Below are positions 6,377 through 6,652 of a stretch of DNA of 6,652 bases, piece by piece (position 1 is the first letter of the stretch; each line of letters begins with the position of its first letter). A model generated the notes under the pieces. That model saw nothing but the letters and a program-made list of their open reading frames with translations, ran no database searches and was not told the DNA's origin. Made by a program: the position numbers and the translations under genes. The stretch lies in contig JAGAOA010000027.1 in the NCBI GenBank assembly GCA_017623955.1, forward strand, positions 1-6,652, read 5' to 3'. Origin of the DNA: Opitutales bacterium. Lineage in GTDB: Bacteria > Verrucomicrobiota > Verrucomicrobiae > Opitutales > CAG-312.

Positions 6377-6652
6377 TTATTTTGTTTCTTCGACAAAATC
6401 CTCTGCCATCTTTTCGCTAATTGCAGATTTCAAAAACTCTACTTTTGTATTATCACAAAGTTTTAGTACAAATGTTTTTTCTTTCACGTTTGTGATTACA
6501 CCGATAATACCACCAATAGTGATTACTTTATCGCCAGATTTCAGTTCTTTTATCATCTGTTGATGTTGTTTCTGACGTTTACGTTGTGGTGCAATCATCA
6601 AAAAATACATTGCCCCAAACATCAAAACAATAAAGATTAACATTTGATACCC
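6377..6652 (-). CDS. yajC: Sec translocase accessory subunit YajC, 5' end cut by window
   Basis: The last 91 residues of YajC, a small single-span inner-membrane protein that associates with SecDF. The visible part starts GYQMLIF, so the reading frame continues past the right edge; the Met at 6643-6641 is inside the membrane helix and is not taken as the start. The helix (MLIFIVLMFGAMYFLMI) is followed by APQRKRQKQHQQMI, matching the family's RPQ-KK--H--M junction, then LKSGDKVITIGGIIGVI and a KVEFLKSAIS segment. These form the small cytoplasmic beta domain. The C-terminus is acidic (EDFVEETK). Its place directly before secDF is the usual one and supports both calls. Nothing is missing in the part that can be seen. 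Confidence 0.95.
   Translation of the reverse strand, partial: GYQMLIFIVLMFGAMYFLMIAPQRKRQKQHQQMIKELKSGDKVITIGGIIGVITNVKEKTFVLKLCDNTKVEFLKSAISEKMAEDFVEETK

Overview
All genes in this window lie on the minus strand. In transcription order they are: yajC (5' end beyond the right edge), secDF (one fused gene), an unrecognised gene for a 271-residue secreted protein, a gene-free stretch with two copies of a hairpin repeat, then tolB, thrH and purM (3' end beyond the left edge). The genes are chromosomal and mostly housekeeping. No phage, plasmid, transposase, CRISPR, tRNA or rRNA sequence was seen.

Organism: a Gram-negative bacterium with an outer membrane is implied by tolB and by the Sec accessory genes. 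The DNA is AT-rich by eye and no start codon has a convincing Shine-Dalgarno sequence; the leaders are A/T-rich. SecD and SecF are fused into 867 residues, shorter than I expect for the Bacteroidota fusion (about 1000). The SecDF N-terminus (a Trp-rich first helix, then a PF-E-FI segment and a periplasmic coil before GLDLQGG) reminds me of Verrucomicrobiota/Opitutae proteins. PurM is of the divergent type that I know from Bacteroidota and PVC bacteria. My best guess is an AT-rich Verrucomicrobiota or related PVC member, with Bacteroidota as the alternative. This rests on memory, not on a search.

Layout: yajC and secDF both serve the Sec translocon, but a GC-rich hairpin with a T-tract separates them, so secDF may be partly uncoupled from yajC. 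A second clear terminator follows secDF. The 271-residue gene stands alone; its stop codon touches the outer arm of a long inverted-repeat element (about 2554-2688). A partly decayed copy of 103 bp of that element lies 145 bp further downstream of that gene. tolB, thrH and purM are tightly packed (TAATG overlap between tolB and thrH, 12 bp between thrH and purM) and look like one operon that mixes envelope maintenance with serine/threonine and purine metabolism.

The least explained parts are the hairpin repeat pair (2411-2688), the orphan secreted protein, and a perfect 11-bp inverted repeat upstream of it. I see no evidence for a new multi-gene system.
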